The position numbers and the translations under genes were made by a program. Below the pieces are notes generated by a model, which saw only the letters and a program-made list of their open reading frames with translations, had not been told where the DNA came from and did not search any database. Below, one piece after another: positions 4,721 through 6,708 of a DNA stretch of 6,708 bases (positions are counted from its first letter, which is position 1; every line of letters starts with the position of its first letter). The DNA is taken from assembly GCA_012797095.1 (NCBI GenBank), contig JAAZPS010000024.1, positions 1 to 6,708 on the forward strand, read 5' to 3'. The stretch is from Bacillota bacterium (GTDB lineage: Bacteria; Bacillota; Dethiobacteria; DTU022).

Positions 4721-5569
4721 ATGACTGAACCGAAAAAGAAGACGGCGGTGATCACCGGTGCTGCTTCCGGATTGGGCCGGGCGATGAGCCTGGTCCTGGC
4801 CGAACAGGGTTGGGAGATCGGCATGGTTGATCTCGATGAGGCCGGCGCCCGGGAAACACTGGAGCTGGCCCAGAAAAAAGGCGGCCGCGGGAAAGTCTAC
4901 CCCCTGGATCTATCCAGCGAGAAGGATATGGCGCGGATGGCCGCTCACTTTTTCGAAAGCTGGGACCGCATCGACCTGCTGGTGAACAATGCAGGGGTAG
5001 CGGTGGCCGGTATTGTTGGAGATATTAGTCCCAAGAATTGGCAATGGCAGCTGCAGAACAACCTCTGGTCTGTTATTTACGGGTGCCACAGTTTTATCCC
5101 ATGGATGAAGCGCCGGGGCGGCGGAAGAATTATCAATATCGCCTCGGGAGCCGGAGTTGTCTCTTTTCCTGAAATGGCTCCCTACAATGTGACCAAGGCA
5201 GGGGTGATCTCACTTTCGGAAACCCTGCACGCCGAGCTGGCCCCCGAAGGTATCGGCGTAACGGTGGTCTGCCCTCTTTTCTTCAAAACAAACCTGATCG
5301 ATACCTTCAGGTTTACCCACGAGTTCCAGAAGGAATTCTTTGAGGCTAATTTTGCCGGTGCCCGCATCACCTCCGAGCGAGTAGCCAGGTTGGCCTTGCG
5401 GGCCGCCGGCAAAAATAAACTATACTGTTTTCCACAGCTGTCTTCCAAGATATTCTGGTTGTTCAAGCGCCTTTTCCCCGGTTTCTTTCACCGGATCCTG
5501 GCTTCGATCTACCACCGGAAATGGGGCAAACCGTTATTCTTGTGGATGGCCCGCCGCGGCCTGTTTTAG
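4721..5569 (+). CDS. Classical short-chain dehydrogenase/reductase (SDR)
   Basis: This 282-residue NAD(P)-dependent oxidoreductase is complete. The Rossmann motif is TGAASGLG (12-19), D37 at the end of beta-2 (VDLD) favours NAD(H), D63 (PLDLSS) is the adenine-site Asp, and NNAG is at 89-92. The catalytic tetrad is N114 (NNLWSVIYG), S142 (ASGAG), Y155 and K159 (YNVTK). The family interconverts alcohols and carbonyls. The tail beyond the usual 250-residue fold (about 230-282) is rich in aromatic and basic residues (WLFKRLFPGFFHRIL, then FLWMARRGLF), suggesting membrane or lipid contact. ATG 4721 follows GGGGGAGGA with a 6-nt gap, and an in-frame stop at 4682-4684 rules out a long extension. A CCGGG-ATCT-CCCGG hairpin (4694-4707) abuts the ribosome-binding site and could modulate initiation. 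It lies 118 nt before the ThDP enzyme gene on the same strand, probably in one operon. Substrate unknown. Confidence 0.94.
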   Translation: MTEPKKKTAVITGAASGLGRAMSLVLAEQGWEIGMVDLDEAGARETLELAQKKGGRGKVYPLDLSSEKDMARMAAHFFESWDRIDLLVNNAGVAVAGIVGDISPKNWQWQLQNNLWSVIYGCHSFIPWMKRRGGGRIINIASGAGVVSFPEMAPYNVTKAGVISLSETLHAELAPEGIGVTVVCPLFFKTNLIDTFRFTHEFQKEFFEANFAGARITSERVARLALRAAGKNKLYCFPQLSSKIFWLFKRLFPGFFHRILASIYHRKWGKPLFLWMARRGLF

Positions 5570-5586
5570 AATTTTCAAGGGAAGGC

Positions 5587-5604
5587 CCCCCGGAGAACCG
5601 GGGG
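5587..5604 (+). other. Strong GC hairpin between SDR and ThDP genes
   Basis: CCCCCGG-AGAA-CCGGGGG is a perfect 7-bp GC stem with a 4-nt loop, 17 nt after the SDR stop. Neither strand shows a following T-run, so it is not a standard intrinsic terminator. It may stabilise the upstream mRNA 3' end or mark a processing or partial termination point that lowers ThDP gene expression relative to the SDR. Confidence 0.6.
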
Positions 5605-5687
5605 AAGTGGCATTGAACTGGTTGAGCAAACGAATTCGCCTGCTCGCTCGACCGATCCAACCGATCATTTTATGAAGGAGGATTGCC

Positions 5688-6708
5688 ATGAGAGAATCGA
5701 TCACCGGAGCCGAACTGCTGGCCCGCAGCATCGCTGCGGAGGGCATCGAGCTGGTAACAACGGTTCCGACTCCCCGCCTGCGGCCCTTGCTGGATGCATT
5801 CAGGGGGATCGAGGCGGTGCAGCTGGTGGAAGCCCGCAACGAGACCGCTGCAGCCGGAATCGCCGACGGTTATATCCGCTGTTCACGCCGCCGCGCTGCT
5901 GTCCTCACGGACGGTTACGGGCGAGCCCTTTCCCAGATGAGCGGGGTGACCAACGCCTGGGCGGACAAGATACCCCTTTTTGCCCTGGCCCTTTGCGACG
6001 ATCGGGAGCCGGATCACAACAAGGGTGTTGACCGTTACCGTTTCGATCAGGGTGCGGCCTTTCAGGCCGTCACCCGCCACCGGATCCGGCTCGATCATCC
6101 GGAAAGGATACCGGCTGCGATCAAAAAATCCGCCCGGGATACCGCCGGCGGTCGCATGGGCCCCGCCTATATCGAGATCCCCGCCGGCATCCTGGATCGC
6201 ACCATCCCTTACCGGAAAGAGCTTCTACCGCCTTCCGGCGACCCGCTGGCCAAGCCCCTGGAACCGGCGCGCCTGGCCGGAGATCCTCTTTCCATCGAGA
6301 AAGCTATCTTTTTGATCAAAAAAGCTCGCCGCCCCCTTCTTTTTTGCGGTGCCGGGGTCAAAGCTTCATCCGCGGTCAAGGAGGTGCTCGAGCTTATCGA
6401 AGAGCAGCAGATCCCCGCAGCCATGACCATGGCGGGGATGGGCGCCATACCGGTCAGCCATCCTCTCAGCCTGGGTGGTCCCAGTTACGCTGCCGGCGAG
6501 GTATTCCATGTTGCGATCAAGAAAGCCGATCTGGTCCTCGCCCTGGGAACTTCCTTTGGCGGGTTGGAGGGTTTTGGCCTGCCACCTCTGTGGTCCAAAA
6601 AGATCTGTTTCATCCATGTGGATCTAGACCCTTTGCAGCTGGGGCTCAATGTATTGCCCGAAGTCTCCATCCGGGGAGATATCAAAACCGTTGTTTCCCG
6701 GCTGAGAC
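5688..6708 (+). CDS. Thiamine-diphosphate-dependent enzyme (acetolactate synthase/decarboxylase superfamily), N-terminal part
   Basis: The frame is open from ATG 5688 to the window edge, giving 340 residues of a protein usually around 550. AAGGAGG (5675-5681) lies 6 nt upstream and fixes the start. Residues 1-170 form the pyrimidine-binding (PYR) domain. E52 in VEARNETAAAGIADGY matches the catalytic Glu that activates ThDP, followed by NAWADKIPL (89-97) and GPAYIEIPAGILD (158-170). Residues about 195-340 are the central domain, with RPLLFCGAGV (215-224), IKKADLVLALGTSFG (277-291) and IHVDLDP (309-315). The C-terminal ThDP/Mg-binding domain (GDG...N motif) is not in the window. The usual GPGxxN turn reads DGYGRALSQMSGVTN, so it is not a standard acetolactate synthase. 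Candidates are a 2-oxoacid decarboxylase, carboligase or lyase; sequence alone does not decide. It follows the SDR gene on the same strand. Confidence 0.9.
   Translation, partial: MRESITGAELLARSIAAEGIELVTTVPTPRLRPLLDAFRGIEAVQLVEARNETAAAGIADGYIRCSRRRAAVLTDGYGRALSQMSGVTNAWADKIPLFALALCDDREPDHNKGVDRYRFDQGAAFQAVTRHRIRLDHPERIPAAIKKSARDTAGGRMGPAYIEIPAGILDRTIPYRKELLPPSGDPLAKPLEPARLAGDPLSIEKAIFLIKKARRPLLFCGAGVKASSAVKEVLELIEEQQIPAAMTMAGMGAIPVSHPLSLGGPSYAAGEVFHVAIKKADLVLALGTSFGGLEGFGLPPLWSKKICFIHVDLDPLQLGLNVLPEVSIRGDIKTVVSRLR

Noticed and set aside
4495..4824. Minus-strand ORF of 109 codons across the SDR start and leader
   Set aside because: It overlaps the well-supported SDR N-terminus antisense, has no ribosome-binding site and resembles no family.
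5534..5839. Minus-strand ORF of 101 codons over the SDR-ThDP gap
   Set aside because: It overlaps the start of the ThDP enzyme gene antisense and has low-complexity Ser/Arg composition.

Overview
The window reads as chromosomal DNA from a moderately GC-rich bacterium. It is most likely Firmicutes-like (for example a Clostridia-type lineage), but this is inference. The signs are strong purine-rich Shine-Dalgarno sequences (AAGGAGG, GGAGGGGGGAG), frequent TTG and GTG starts, TGn-extended -10 promoters, a lipoprotein with an N-terminal Cys, and the gene content. No phage, IS, CRISPR, tRNA or rRNA sequence is visible.

Layout. (1) Bases 1-426 (+) hold the C-terminal 141 residues of RmuC. It converges on (2) a DUF554 multi-pass membrane protein at 441-1136 (-), which has its own TGATATAAT promoter. 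(3) Bases 1213-2091 (-) encode a secreted, probably lipid-anchored protein made of three tandem PepSY repeats. (4) Bases 2225-3574 (-) encode a HAMP/HisKA sensor kinase and 3580-4254 (-) an OmpR/PhoB-type response regulator. These two genes form an operon with a 5-nt gap, driven by an exact TGCTATAAT promoter and closed by a UUCG-loop intrinsic terminator. (5) Bases 4255-4720 are a 466-bp, partly AT-rich divergent intergenic region with promoters facing both ways, inverted repeats and a direct-repeat pair. (6) Bases 4721-5569 (+) encode a classical short-chain dehydrogenase/reductase. (7) From 5688 to the window end (+) lies the N-terminal 340 residues of a thiamine-diphosphate enzyme of the acetolactate synthase/decarboxylase superfamily; it is cut by the window edge.

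How the genes may work together. The two-component system and the PepSY lipoprotein look like one signalling module. Between the kinase terminator and the lipoprotein ATG lies a perfect 7-4-7 direct repeat (TTCTAAT-N4-TTCTAAT, 11-bp period), exactly 10 bp upstream of a TGCTAAGAT -10 element. This is the geometry of PhoB/OmpR-family activator boxes, so the lipoprotein gene is probably a direct target of the neighbouring regulator. The protein may feed back on the kinase sensor domain, which carries a strongly acidic patch. The SDR and the ThDP enzyme are co-directional and probably co-transcribed. A carboligase or decarboxylase paired with a carbonyl reductase is chemically sensible, but the substrate cannot be read from sequence.

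The best candidate for an undescribed system is the kinase/regulator/triple-PepSY cassette with its visible operator. Second is the dyad operator and long leader in front of the SDR-ThDP pair.
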